DNA of 64,000 nucleotides, taken from the NCBI RefSeq assembly GCF_000687475.1, contig NC_057319.1:4888001-4952000 (forward strand). Reading direction: 5' to 3'. A model generated the notes under the pieces. That model ran no database searches, was not told the DNA's origin, and saw only the letters and a program-made list of their open reading frames with translations. Source of the stretch: Ustilaginoidea virens (taxonomy: Eukaryota; Ascomycota; Sordariomycetes; Hypocreales; Clavicipitaceae). Of this stretch, positions 52,608 to 63,274 are shown one piece after another. The stretch's first letter is position 1; every line of letters starts with the position of its first letter. Position numbers and translations under genes: made by a program.

Positions 52608-53535
52608 TTATTGCGGTTTCAAGTACTCGGTAATAGCCTTCACGGCGCCTTCAAACTTGGTGGCCTCAATCAGAATCATGTGCCCGGTCGGCTTGATGCC
52701 CGCCTCCTGGAAGGCCCTCTTGCTATCCGCCACCACATCCTCCTCCTTTGTGTACGAGAAGCTACCGTGCGCCAATGCGTGCTTGTGCAACACCTCGTCT
52801 TCCGGATGGAAGAAAAACGTCGAAGCTTCTTCCTTGGCCTTCTTCTTCTTTCGCTTGTCCATATCAAGCGTCGAGTCCACTTCCTGATATGTCTTGGAGA
52901 GAATCAGGTAGTGCGAAAACTCGTACGGCTCCTTATCCTCCACGGCGGCCTCGACTTCGTCGACCAGCATGGAGTAGAGAGGCGGCCCGATCTCGGGGGG
53001 GATGTTGATCAGGCGCTCGGAGAATATCAAGCCAATGTGCTTGCCGGCGTCGAGGAGGTCCGCAACGACGGCCAGGGATTCGTTTGTCCGCGCCTTGTCA
53101 ACGAGGTACTGTACAATGTCTTTGATGGGCTCGGCCTCGCGGTGGACGTGCGTGTTGAGCACGGTGAGCATGGCGTACGCATCGGTTGCTTTTCCGTCAA
53201 CCTTGACGGTCGAGCCGATTGTCGGTTGGGAGAGAACAAGGTCCGCCAAAGCAGACATGTTGAAAAGGCTGGCATCGACGTCGAAGAGCTGTCGTAGAAG
53301 GGACTTGACGCCGTGGAAGTCCACCTCGGGGTCAAAGTTGAACCATTCAAATTCTACATTGACCATGTCAAAGTCCTGTGCAATGCGGTAAGCCAGAGGG
53401 TCCCCTGATTTTCCTGCCAACCTGATGCCCGGAAAATTTTACCTCGCCGTCGCTGCTGTCTTGATCCATTCCGTCGGCGTCTGCATCCGATGGCAATCCA
53501 TCCTTGCCTTCTTCTCTCAATCTCTTTTTACCCAT
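52608..53535 (-). CDS. BCP1: Bcp1 (BCCIP family) nuclear export and ribosomal-protein chaperone
   Basis: Exons 53535-53443 and 53375-52608 give 286 residues. Exon 1 ([12 protein letters not shown]... DSSDGE) supplies the acidic N-terminus; the splice yields [18 protein letters not shown], the family signature. Further landmarks are [17 protein letters not shown]-like [33 protein letters not shown] and [15 protein letters not shown], and the C-terminus [21 protein letters not shown]. Yeast Bcp1 (283 residues) is an essential nuclear protein that escorts Rpl23 and supports export of the lipid kinase Mss4. Convergent with chorismate mutase (149 bp between stops) and divergent with VPS17. Confidence 0.93.
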
Positions 53536-54186
53536 TTCTAGCCGTGACCAGGACTTGTGGAAGGACCTTGCTGCAGGACTATGCGACGAATTGTCTGGTC
53601 CAGATTGCGCTTCAAATATTCGAAGACTCTGGCCTTTTCACCTCTGCACATGCGATTTGACACCCCAGCTTCGTTACAGCCAGAGCAGACCAGCATCAGC
53701 AGGATTTTTACGCAACAGCATCACTGCCCCGCACCACGCCGCTGTTGCTGGCTCCAGCCCAGCCCGTTTGAGTCAACTGAGCTCACTGATCGATAGAAAC
53801 GTCCAGTCTGGTCCCAGGAACCCTCAGTTCCAGGAGCACTGAGCATCCACTGAAAGGCCACCTGGCCAATCACAAAGCTCCCAGCCCCCATCTAACCCTG
53901 CAAGTCAGTCTGGTGGCACTCTGGGCCCTCATTTCTCGTAACCGGGACGAACTTGCGTCACCACCACTTGGAAGCTCCCAGTGCCACGACTAGCCAGCAC
54001 CGCTTGGCTCGGCCAGAGGATCCTGCAGAATATCCCGCCAACTTCAGCTGCGATGCCATGCTCCTAAATCCAAGCAGAGCACCCTGTCGTCGAGCCAGTC
54101 CCCGCACCAACCGTTGCCACTGAGACGGCCCGTCACCATCCCCAGTTGACCAACCTCTCCTGCCACCGACACTCTGTTCCAGCAAA
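53536..54186. promoter_or_regulatory. Shared divergent promoter region (BCP1 / VPS17)
   Basis: 651 bp between two head-to-head start codons. No TATA box stands out; a CT/CCA-rich leader precedes the VPS17 ATG, as common for housekeeping genes. Confidence 0.5.
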
Positions 54187-56140
54187 ATGGACTACAGTGC
54201 CTCAATCAGCGAGACCGACGACCCAGCTGCATCGCCCTGGGGCAACAGCCCAAGCCAAGCGTCACATCAAAAGACCGCTGGGTTCGCGGCCATAGTTGGT
54301 GAGCCCTCGACCTCACCGTTTCCCTACGACCCGCAAGCTGCTGCCGCCAGTCAGCATCATGACGCATTCGAAAGGCCCGGCACCGCGACAACAGAGTCCG
54401 GGACAGAGGGGGACGATATTGAGCAATCACAACCCATTGGCCCCCCCGGGCCGGAATCCGCAAATGAGCCCCAGCAGAGACATTCCCAACGGTCTCATCG
54501 GCCTCCTCACTCACAAGCTGTTGGCTCGACCAGGCATGCAGAGCAGGCACGGCAACAGCCTCCACCTCAACCACGGTCGCAGTTCAAGCTGCAGGCCAAA
54601 ATCACGGGACTGGAAAGGACTGGGAAAAAGGACCCGGTACTTCGCTTCGATGTTCATGTACGGTGTTCCGTTGCTTGTCTGGGCTGTTGCTGCCTGACCT
54701 GGCGACTGCATTGCGCTAACATGTACTAGACGAATCTTCCCTCTTTTCGAACTACTCAATACCGAGATGTCAGACGCCTGCATTCCGAGTTTGTCAAACT
54801 CGGCGAACATCTCATCTCGGCAAATCCGGAAGCTTTCGTACCTGCTGTCCCTCCTCCCGTGACGGCTGCGGGTGCAGGCACTGAAGAGGACGACGATCGA
54901 GTCAAAGCCATGTTGCAGCGGTGGTTCAACTACGTGTGTGGCAATGAAACTTTGATGCGAGATGACGAAATGGTTCTGTTCGTTGAGAGCGATTTCGGCT
55001 ACAGCCCGCTTGTAAAGATGAAGCAGCCCGCAACTGGTGTGCGGAGGAAAATTCTGAAGCAATTTGCGCCGCCCCCGGACGACACGCCCGAGTTAGCCGA
55101 AGCTCGGCCGACCGTCAAGCTGTTCTATCTTGGTACCATGGATGCTGGCCACAAGGTGGATAAGATGGTAAAAGCACGAAGAGGTAAATCTCATGCTCTT
55201 TGCTTTTTTTTTTCCCCCTCCCCTCTCGCTCCATGCTCCCGCTCCATGAAGCGTTCGCCATATCTGACCTAGACTAGGCCTTGGACTGTCCGAGTCCGAC
55301 TATGGCGTCAAACTGAGCAGTATGCATGTCCAGGAGCCTCACCCAGGATTAGCAAACGCATACAAGAAGCTCGGCAGAGTGATCCAGACGATGGGTGACT
55401 ATCACGCTGCCCAAGCCACTGCCCAAGCTGCCACCATTGGTGACCCTTTCCAATATCACTCTCAGGACTCCTTTATTGTGAAGGAGTCCCTGACGAACCG
55501 TCAAATCCTCGTCCGGGAATTTCTACAATCGCAAGAGGTGACGCGTAGCAAGCTCAACGCCGCCGATCGCCTAAAAGCTAGTTCCAGCGTTCGACGTGAA
55601 AAGGTGGACGAGGCCATCACCGCACTAGACGACGCCCGCCAGTTTGAAGCAAATCTATACAACAAGACGCACCGTGTGACCCAGAGCCTTGTTCAAGAGC
55701 GCCGCAAGTGGTTCGCCAGGACGGCCGCCGATTTGCGCGCCAGCATCCGCGAGTACGTCTTGCGTGAGATTGAAGCCGAGCGTCGAACCCTGGCTTTGTT
55801 GGAAACCGTCCGGCCGGATATTCGGTCCATCGACGCCTCGGGTGGTCTGAGCCGACTCGGTCGCGAGGCGCATCCCGCTGTGCGGAGGACTAGCCTCGCC
55901 TCAAGCCAAGGCCCCAAGGGTGATGCTTGGAGCGGTGTACCGCGTCGGTCAGACGCCACCCGCAGCGCGTCGGGCAGCTTCATGGGCAAGGTCTCTGAAG
56001 AGGCGGATGGTGGCAATGAGGAAGCACGGGAAACCGCTGCTGTAGGAAGATCAGGACTAGTTGGGTTGAATGAGGAGGATGACGAGGATCGGATCGATGC
56101 AAGAAATGCAGCTAGCAGGCTGGCCACGAGCACGTTTTAG
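54187..56140 (+). CDS. VPS17: Vps17, sorting nexin of the retromer complex
   Basis: Exons 54187-54657, 54730-55183 and 55278-56140 give 595 residues. A disordered N-terminus (1-130) precedes a PX domain (about 131-290: KLQAKITGLERTGKKDPVLRFDVH|TNLPSFRTTQYRDVRRLHSEF). The second-exon end FYLGTMDAGHKVDKMVKARRG joins LGLSESDYGVKL and a Vps5/BAR-type helical domain (about 330-510: LANAYKKLGRVIQTMGDYHAAQAT, YVLREIEAERRTLALLE). Vps17 dimerises with Vps5 on endosomal membranes and tubulates them so that retromer returns receptors to the Golgi. The C-terminal 80 residues are disordered. A 30-nt poly(T) run follows the stop. Confidence 0.92.
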
Positions 56141-56194
56141 TAGTAGTATGTTTTTGATGGCTGATTTTTCTCTTCTGTGTCTTTTTTTTCTTTT

Positions 56195-56230
<36 letters not shown>

Positions 56231-56555
56231 CGAAATTGTCTTTATATTCCCGTCTACTCCCCTATTGGCATCTGTATCTATAACCCAGCAGGTAGGCAAA
56301 AGGAATGGGGCGAATTCACAACAATTTGCGAAAAGTTTTGAGTCCCAAGTATAGCATGCGTGGTCATTAGTGCTTATGCTATGTCTGTTGTCATGGACTT
56401 GTTTGGTATCGCAGAACAGAGTCGAGGTCAACTTGTACAGCTTTCGACATCCGTTGAACTGATGCTTTGCATCATGGCTGCAGGATTAGGCGCTGCAATG
56501 AACTCTGCAAACGATGGGATCCCTCATGCCGCCTGCCAGCCGTTCCCGCATCCTC
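56141..56555. other. Convergent intergenic region with poly(T)
   Basis: 415 bp between the VPS17 and CSN6 stops; a 30-nt T run at 56201-56230, nothing coding. Confidence 0.5.
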
Positions 56556-57985
56556 CTAAATCAGGATATCCCCCGCGCCAGACATGTTGTATCCCGGGGA
56601 AGCCAAGTAGCTGGCGTCGCCACCCCCTCTTCCCCTCAGCGCCTTGGCTGTTTCTATAACATTGAGCTTTCTCCCGGCATCTCTAGCCCCGCCGAGGGTT
56701 TGCATCACGCTGTTTAAAAGGTCCACCAGGTCGACATTGTTTCTCTCCTGGAGCATCTCCTCGTCAAAGGCCTCTTGGTTCAAGGGGGTCATCACGAGGC
56801 CAAGCCTGTGGACGAGGGCCTGGATCTGTCTCAGGATCGGCAGTGAGGGAACGGCATGGTCCGTGTCCATGCTTTGCGAGTCCGGGGCCGTCCGCAGGTC
56901 GCCCGTCACAAAGGACGGCGGTAGGCGCTCGAGATACGTGGTGAGGAGGCGGATGCGAGAGTGGAGCATCTTGACGGCGTTGATTCTGGCGGTCAATGCG
57001 GCAACCATTTCGTCTTCTTCCCGCGTCAGATCGGCGCCCGGCTCGTCTTCCGCTGCTGGCTGGTCGCCGGGCTCGTCGCCTTGCGCTTCCACGAGGCGTC
57101 GCTTGCCCTTGCCGGTGGCTTCTATCGATCGCGCCTGTCGCTCTTCTCTGGCGTTTGCAGCTGCCGGGGTGGAGGCAGACGCGGCGCCGGCGGTACCAGC
57201 ACCAGCCGCCACGTAGTTCATGCTGATCATCTCCGTCTCGTCGGTTTCGACAGAGTAGGGCACCTCGCGGAACCTGAGCTTCAGGGGGGGGGCCTCGCCG
57301 TCGTCCATTCGCTTATCCTCGCTGTCGTGATCGCTGGGCCGTTGATCGTCGACCTCGTAGTTGCTCTCGTAGATTGTCAGCGGGAGCTTCCCGCCGACGG
57401 AGTGGTTGAGGACCCCGTCCGGGTGGAAGCCCAGCAGGACGGCGGACTCGTTCCAGCCTTCGAGGATCTGGTTGTGTATAGGGACGACGGCGCTCGTCGG
57501 CCCGGCGAGCGGGAGCAGCGTGTACCAGCCGACAAAGTCGAGCTGCCGTTCCTTGTGCACAGTGACCACTGCGCGAATCTCATCAGCGGCGGGTTTTTTT
57601 TTTTTTTTTTTTTTTTTTTGTTTGCCCTTCCCCGGGGCAAAAGCTGCCGCCGAGGGGGGGGGGGGGAGGGGGGGAAAGACGTGGGAAAGAAAGGTCAGCG
57701 AGCCGTACTTTGATCGAGCCTGGCGGCAAACTTGTCAGAGTCTAGCAGATAGCCGCCGCTGGCCTGGGGGGACGGCTGCATGTGGCAGTCGAAGGCGTGC
57801 TCGATGGTGATTTCGCGGCCATTCTGCTGGCCCAGCAGGGCTCCCACCACGGGACCTGCCTGCTGCCGGAGGGTGTGGCGCGTGATGTAGTCGGAGATGG
57901 TGAGCAGAACAAGCGGATGCAGGACGGCCTGCAGCTGGGAACTGGTTTGGCTCGAGATGAGAGGGTTGGAAGCTGGCGCGTCCAT
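56556..57985 (-). CDS. csn6: COP9 signalosome subunit 6 (CSN6)
   Basis: Exons 57985-57709 and 57568-56556 give 429 residues. An MPN domain spans about residues 18-160: LQAVLHPLVLLTISDYITRH, AGPVVGALLGQQNGREITIE, HAFDCHMQP, and after the splice MVTVHKERQLDFVGWYTLLP and HNQILEGWNESAVLLGFHP. The JAMM metal site of CSN5 (HxH plus Asp) is absent, as expected for CSN6. The C-terminal half has YVAAGAGTAG, a disordered acidic linker and the long helices (EDEMVAALTARINAVKMLHSRI, VDLVDLLNSVMQTLGGARDAG) that join the complex's helical bundle. CSN6 pairs with CSN5 in the deneddylase acting on cullins; in fungi it controls development, light response and secondary metabolism. The intron carries 26 T and a G-rich tract. 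Confidence 0.92.
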
Positions 57986-58274
57986 GGCGTGCAGGTGTTG
58001 CGGGAGAGGAGTGCGGATGCGGGGATGCTATACGATGGGCATGGCGAAGAAACGCGGCGGGTGATGGCTGGGGGTGATGGCATCATGCACTGGGGTGGGG
58101 ACTGGCACTGGGGTGAGTTTGGAGGGTGGATGCACCGCGCTTAGGTGGGTGCTCTAGTGCCGTTATCTGCCACGTGCGACGCCAATGCCGCCCCAACTCC
58201 TACCATACCGTATCTAGTCCCAAAATTCCTTCACACCTTGTCCAACACTTTTCCCAACCTTTTTTGTTCTTTTT
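57986..58274. other. Upstream region of CSN6
   Basis: 289 bp containing the CSN6 promoter; GGTGATGG-type and CACTGGGG repeats near 58060-58110. No gene. Confidence 0.45.
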
Positions 58275-58640
58275 TCAGACCAAATCAAGGCCCGCTGGCC
58301 CAGCATGACAGAAACATGGACCGTGACGTTTTTCTAGACAGATAGGGCACCACCATCCCGAAAATATAGAGCCAGTACGAAACGGTTCGGCCAAACGTCC
58401 CATGCAGAAATTGTGCAAGTCATCGCCGGCGTCTCGACGCCCGTACAGATACATGGCCATGCAGAATTTTTCCACCCAAGTCTCGCGCAGGAGCACCGCC
58501 TCTGCAACAAGGTTATTGACGGTGGATTGGAAAGTCCGCTTTATCCTGGATATGGCCGTCTGAGCAGTTTGCAACGCAACGTCGTCCAATAATCCCTCTT
58601 GCTCCAAAAGTACGGCCGAGAGAAGCTCGTAAATGAAATG
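58275..58640 (-). other. In-frame downstream extension of the SET-domain gene
   Basis: Directly after the TAA at 58643-58641 the same frame stays open for 121 codons. It encodes helices expected of the C-terminal region of fungal SET proteins: HFIYELLSAVLLEQEGLLDD, FQSTVNNLVAEAVLLRETWV and EKFCMAMYLYGRRDAGDDL. The last 30 codons are Trp/Cys-rich and may not belong. This suggests that the stop is recent or not a true end. Confidence 0.6.
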
Positions 58641-59481
58641 TTATGGCCGAGTTATTTCGCGATTCTCCGCAGCCCGCTTGAGCTCAGGGAAGATTATGGG
58701 GGAGGAATCATCCGACAGCTTCTTGCCATCGATATCCCTCCCGGTGAGAAAGTAGTGCAGTCCGTGCAGGAGCCGTCTGCGCATGTCACTGGCCTCCTGG
58801 AACGGCGTTCCCGGGAGGCATGCTTCGCATTTGCACACAAGCTCCACCAGCGCCAATTGCCGCTCACGCCTCGTGTTGTACTCCAACAAGGGCAAGTAGC
58901 AGAAGGTGATTTCCTCCCCCTGGCTAATATCGCGGGTCGCAATTCTTGACAGAGAGCGTTGCTGTTCGCCCGAGGGCGAGACCCTCGAGTTGGGCACACA
59001 AGAATGGTGGAACCGCGATTGAAGGGGAAAGATACCACGGTTTTGATGCTCACCGTCAACTGCATCAAGGGTGAACGAATTGCAGAGGGCGGTAACATTA
59101 TCTGGGAACTGCGCAGATTCATGTTTGCGCAGCAGATTAAACTGCTGCAACTGATCTGCTGTGAGTCTCCAAAAGCCCAACGCCATCGCGAGCCGGAGTC
59201 TTGTCGCATCTTCAACAACATACGGCACGGTGAAATGAGGCACGGCGAAATAAGGACTCTCTTGAAGAATTACTTCTCCTGTCTTGATAGGTCTTGTGGC
59301 AAAGGCACCCCATCCCTTTCCTGGGGATGGCTTCAGCTCGAATGGTGCATTGTCGGGCAGGTGAAGACGGCGATAAGCTGCAGCACCAGGTCAGACGGAG
59401 AGGGGGGGGGGGACATTCCTCCACACGGCGCGACTTACGATGCTTACGTTGCTTCCGTTGCTTACGACGCGAGGATGGCAT
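58641..59481 (-). CDS. SET-domain protein (SMYD/SET5-like), possibly truncated by an in-frame stop
   Basis: Exons 59481-59466 and 59377-58641 give 250 residues before a TAA. The 16-bp first exon (MPSSR) joins PYRRLHLPDNAPFELK with correct phase. Landmarks: GKGWGAFATRPIKTGEVIL (SET-N), an inserted helical region, SRFHHSCVPNSRV (the NHSCxPN cofactor motif with His for the first Asn), GEEITFCYLPLLEYNTRRERQ with the Tyr and Glu/Tyr site, and a post-SET Cys cluster (CKCEACLPG). Such proteins are candidate lysine methyltransferases whose substrates in filamentous fungi are mostly unknown. Homologues usually run to about 360-380 residues; here the frame stops early at NREITRP yet stays open for 121 more codons with family-like content. 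Nonsense mutation, readthrough or a sequencing error could explain it. Confidence 0.75.
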
Positions 59482-61402
59482 TGTTGCAGTATGAGGGAAA
59501 CGGAGGCCAAGGTCGACGACGAAGCAGACAACCAGAGTGAGCTACTATATATAGTTGATGGGAGGAGTTTCCAACACATCCGGTAAGACCTTGGACGAAC
59601 GGAAGAGCTTGAGGCTAGGATGGAGCGTTCAAACGTCGTCTGCAGCTCGAGGACAGGAGGCGAAAAAACGGCGACGCTCACAAAAATAGACCATACGCCG
59701 GGAGTTGGGCAACCTCGACGTACCATTGGATGCGAGTTTCATACCTTTCATCCCTGGTGAATCACCGAGCTGTGAGCTCCGCAGAAAATAATTGCGACCT
59801 CCAAATGAAAGCGCCCTGAAGGCTGTAAAGCACAAGATTCATGGTGCCGACACACAAACAAACGGCACATTCATGGGTCTGAGATGCCTCTGACAGGCGT
59901 CTCGTGTTTATCACTGCCAAAGAAACCAGTGCCTTCGATATCGACTTGGCAACCTCGGCTGCGAGGATTCCGGCGTATTCCAGTCCTTGCTTGGTCTCTT
60001 TTCGCACGTACAAGATCCGTGAAGGGCACAAGGCTGATTATCCGCATTGAAACGGAAGCGAGTCCAGACTCTAGTCACTTGCTAAATATTGCTCCGAGTT
60101 GGCTTGCACGGCTCGAGTGCCACGAGGGGTGTGATTCCAGTGTACACCATGCATTCGTTAGTCTTGGCCAGGGCCAGCTAGGCAATCCCTTCCACTGATA
60201 GATCAGGAAAAACTGAGCTACATTGACATTGCCGTTGGTCGGTAGTCGCAACAGAGAACCATGATGACCGACTGAAGCTTCTTGACGGTGATGCTTTCTT
60301 GTGTCGTTAAAACCGAGTCGCATATCCATCAGCCCCCAGTTCCTGACAACAATGGACTTGGCAGAGAAGGGGTTGCAGAAGGGCATTCACATCGTGGCAA
60401 TGATAACTCTGGCTGGTGATATTCCCTCGGTTCTGGCTGCAAGTCTGCTTGATTGAGGGACTGAAGAAAGGTATAGCCCCGGTGACTACAGCAGTTACGG
60501 CACCGAGGCCTCGCACGAAACCAGAGAGCTAGGCTTCTTGTGATGGGGGGAATGCTTACGAGGAGAAGTCAACAAGAGAAGTCAACAAGAGAAGTCAACA
60601 AGAGAAGCCAACAAGAGAAGCCAACAAGAGAAGTCTTTACAAGAAAACGTCACACCCGTCTGCTTATTGTAGAGGCGCACCATGAAGAGAGATGAAAGAT
60701 TGGCTAGTCGTCCTGGCTAGTCAGACTGTTAGGGTGCTCAGTCTAGCGGGTTCTGGCCAGGTCAAACATCTTAATGGATGGAAAAAAGCCAGGTACGATA
60801 CGATGCATCTTGTTTTGTAAATGGCCTCGAGGTATTCATGAGCAAGGCTTGCTGAGCTTACCAGGGCAAATACCTACGTACCTCACAAACGCAAAGTCTA
60901 CAGAGATTGTTGGACTTGCGGGTACTCCGGAACCCACATCTCGCCCGCCGCGCGATCGGTCCGGGCCGAGTACAGTAAGGTACATATGTAGGTAGTTACT
61001 ACAAAGCGATGTCTCCGTCTCCGCCGACAAATTATCCTGCTGATTTCTTCTTTCTCACATCATTTTTCTTCATCCTGAATCTCGCAGCCCCGGCCTCTAT
61101 TCACGCACAGAGCCATGCCAAGTGCGATGATTGCGCCTTTTATATCCGCTCCGAGATACGTATCCAACATTTTGAACGCCTCTCTCAATTCATCATGATT
61201 CAGCCTGGAAGTCAGATGTGCAGCTCGACGGCAAAGTCTCCCAAAGACTTCCTTTTTACTGGCAGGGTTGGATTCTGGACGATGCCGAGTCCCGCGAGAC
61301 TTGATGGGTATTTCTTGAGAGCACACGCGGCGTCTCCTTTGCGCAAGATCATCCCTGGCCCGTTTTGTCCTCAGTCTCCCCCACGGCGCGTTCAAAGGCA
61401 GC
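59482..61402. other. 1.9-kb intergenic region
   Basis: Upstream of the SET gene and downstream of the MFS gene. A TATATATAG element at about 59547-59555 suits the SET gene. A 13-bp minisatellite lies at 60564-60634. Short open frames on both strands show no recognisable family; one at 59762-60031 (minus) has protein-like composition but no context. Confidence 0.5.
60564..60634. repeat. 13-bp minisatellite (AGAAGTCAACAAG)
   Basis: Five to six copies; the right-hand copies carry GCC for GTC. Confidence 0.9.
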
Positions 61403-63274
61403 TCAGAGAACATAGCGGAATCCAGGACCGTAGTTTTCGACGCCAACCATTTCGGCCTCGGTCTCTCCAGCGTCTTGCTGCTTCTGCGCCAACCTGTTGT
61501 TATCCCAGACAAGCAAGCATCTTAGCACAAGAGCCAGTATGACGGCAAAGAACATAAAGGCCGCGCAGACGGAATGCCCCTTTACGTATCGGGGCCCCTC
61601 CTCGTTGGGGTAGATTCGCGACGACATGACGGCGCCGCATTGGCCGACCACGTTGATCAGCACGAGGCTTGCGCCGCGCCGCGTGTCGGAGCCCTGATTG
61701 TCTGATGCCAGCATTTAGCAATGGTGGGGGCGGGAGCGTGCATGACTGCATGTATGCGTCAGGCAAAGGGAAAAGCAGACATACTCAGCGTCCAGGAGAG
61801 AATGTTGGGAATCGTGGAAAACACACCCGCCGCGGCGAGAAACACGGCAAAGTATCGCACAGCAAGCGTCTCTACAGTAGCAAGCAGCACGTATCCGATT
61901 CCCCCGACGAGAGACGTAGCAGCCAGCATCAGCCCCCGCTGCTGGGTTCCATCAGCAACATATGTCGTCATCAGCGCGGACAGGAAGGCTACCAGGTAGG
62001 GCGGCGCGCTGAGCCCCTGGGCGTTGACGCTGCTGTAGCCCATTGCGCGGAGGATCATGGGAAGGTACACTGGCAGGCTGGCGTAGCTGACATTTGCGGC
62101 AAAGTACATTAACTAATGGGCTTCAGTTTTCCACCGGGGGCTCCAACCAAGCAAAGAGATGGAACGGGGGAAGAGAGGGGTTGGCAATTCAGAGACGCAA
62201 ACGACTTACAGCCACAAACCAAGCTTTGTAATCCAGCAGAGTAAGGACGAGTTCCTTGCCATCCAAGCCTCCGAGGCGCAAGCTCGGTTCCGTGCCAACC
62301 TGGCGCATGGCGCGTGCTTTGACAATGCGCTTCTCCTGGGGCGTGAGAAAGCGCGCTTTGTCCGGAGAGTCTGGGATAAACAGGTACGCCACGGGGGCCA
62401 TGACGACGGTCGCGAGGCCCTCGACGAGGAAGAGGAGCCGCCAGCTAGCGATGCGGGAGTTTGTGTGCGTGATGCCGTACGCGAGAGCGCCGGCAAAGGT
62501 GGACGCCAGGGGGGCCGCCGAGGCGAAGAGTCCGCACCGAAATCCGACCTCGTGACGAAGATAGAAGAAGGACAAGAGGTAGATGATGCCCGGGCTGCAA
62601 AAGTCGACCGTCTGAGTTTCCATTCTCCGGCAGGGGGGGGCACGGCCACGGCCACGAGGAAAAAATAGGGCGGGTGCAAAAAAAAAAAACCAGAAATAAC
62701 AACACTCACGCATAAGCTGCCTCGAACGCACCGAGCAAGAAGCGAATGGCCAACATGTCTCCCCAATTCTGCGCCGCGGCCTGGGCAGCTCCCATCAGGC
62801 CCCTGTACACAGTGGTCAGACGCGGTTGGAAACATTAGCTTTCGTTTCTTCGTTTTTCTTTTTTTTTTTCTCTTTTTGGCCGAGCACCTCGGCCAGCGGC
62901 CGCACTAACCAGCCAAACACGACGGCCGCACCGACGTAATGCGGAGGAAACACCTTCCACAGCAACAGCGCGCACTCAAACACAATGTACGTGATGTAGA
63001 AGACGGTCGCGAGCCAGGCGTACTCGCTGCTGCTCAGGCGGAGCGCCTTGCCCATACCTGCGACCTGCGCGTTGCCAATGTTGCCGCGGTCGAGGAACGC
63101 GAGCATGTACAGCGCGAACAGGACCGGCATCATGTGCGTGTCGAGTTTTCTGCGGATCCGGGCGTCGGCCGCGGCGTCGTGGGCGAGAAGGCAGGATGCG
63201 GCAGCGGCTTCCGCCTTGGCTTCCGCCTTGGGGGTTCGCCCGGGGCTGTCTTGCGAGGACGCGACGTTGCTCAT
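61403..63274 (-). CDS. MFS transporter, anion:cation symporter (Dal5/allantoate-like) family
   Basis: Exons 63274-62910, 62802-62710, 62594-62210, 62112-61785 and 61701-61403 give 489 residues. Starts MSNVASSQDSPG; an upstream TTG is rejected. Twelve membrane segments are visible. The family signature near TM1 reads RRKLDTHMMPVLFALYMLAFLDRGNIGNAQVAGM, split here by residue type: basic-Leu-Asp, then LDRGNIGNA. Further motifs are GLMGAAQAAAQNWGDMLAIR, FLLGAFEAAYAPGIIYLLSF, WRLLFLVEGLATVV, the central loop with IPDSPDKARFLTPQEK, and a C-terminal half with YPNEEGPRYVKGHSVCA. These proton symporters import organic anions such as allantoate, vitamins or small peptides. Each splice restores a membrane helix or motif (W|GLMG, A|PGIIY, VA|LMYFA, TL|NNQGSD). 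The substrate cannot be predicted. Confidence 0.88.

Noticed and set aside
59762..60031. 89-codon minus-strand frame with protein-like composition
   Set aside because: No recognisable family, no splice partner and no start context; could be a fragment of a lost gene but nothing supports it.
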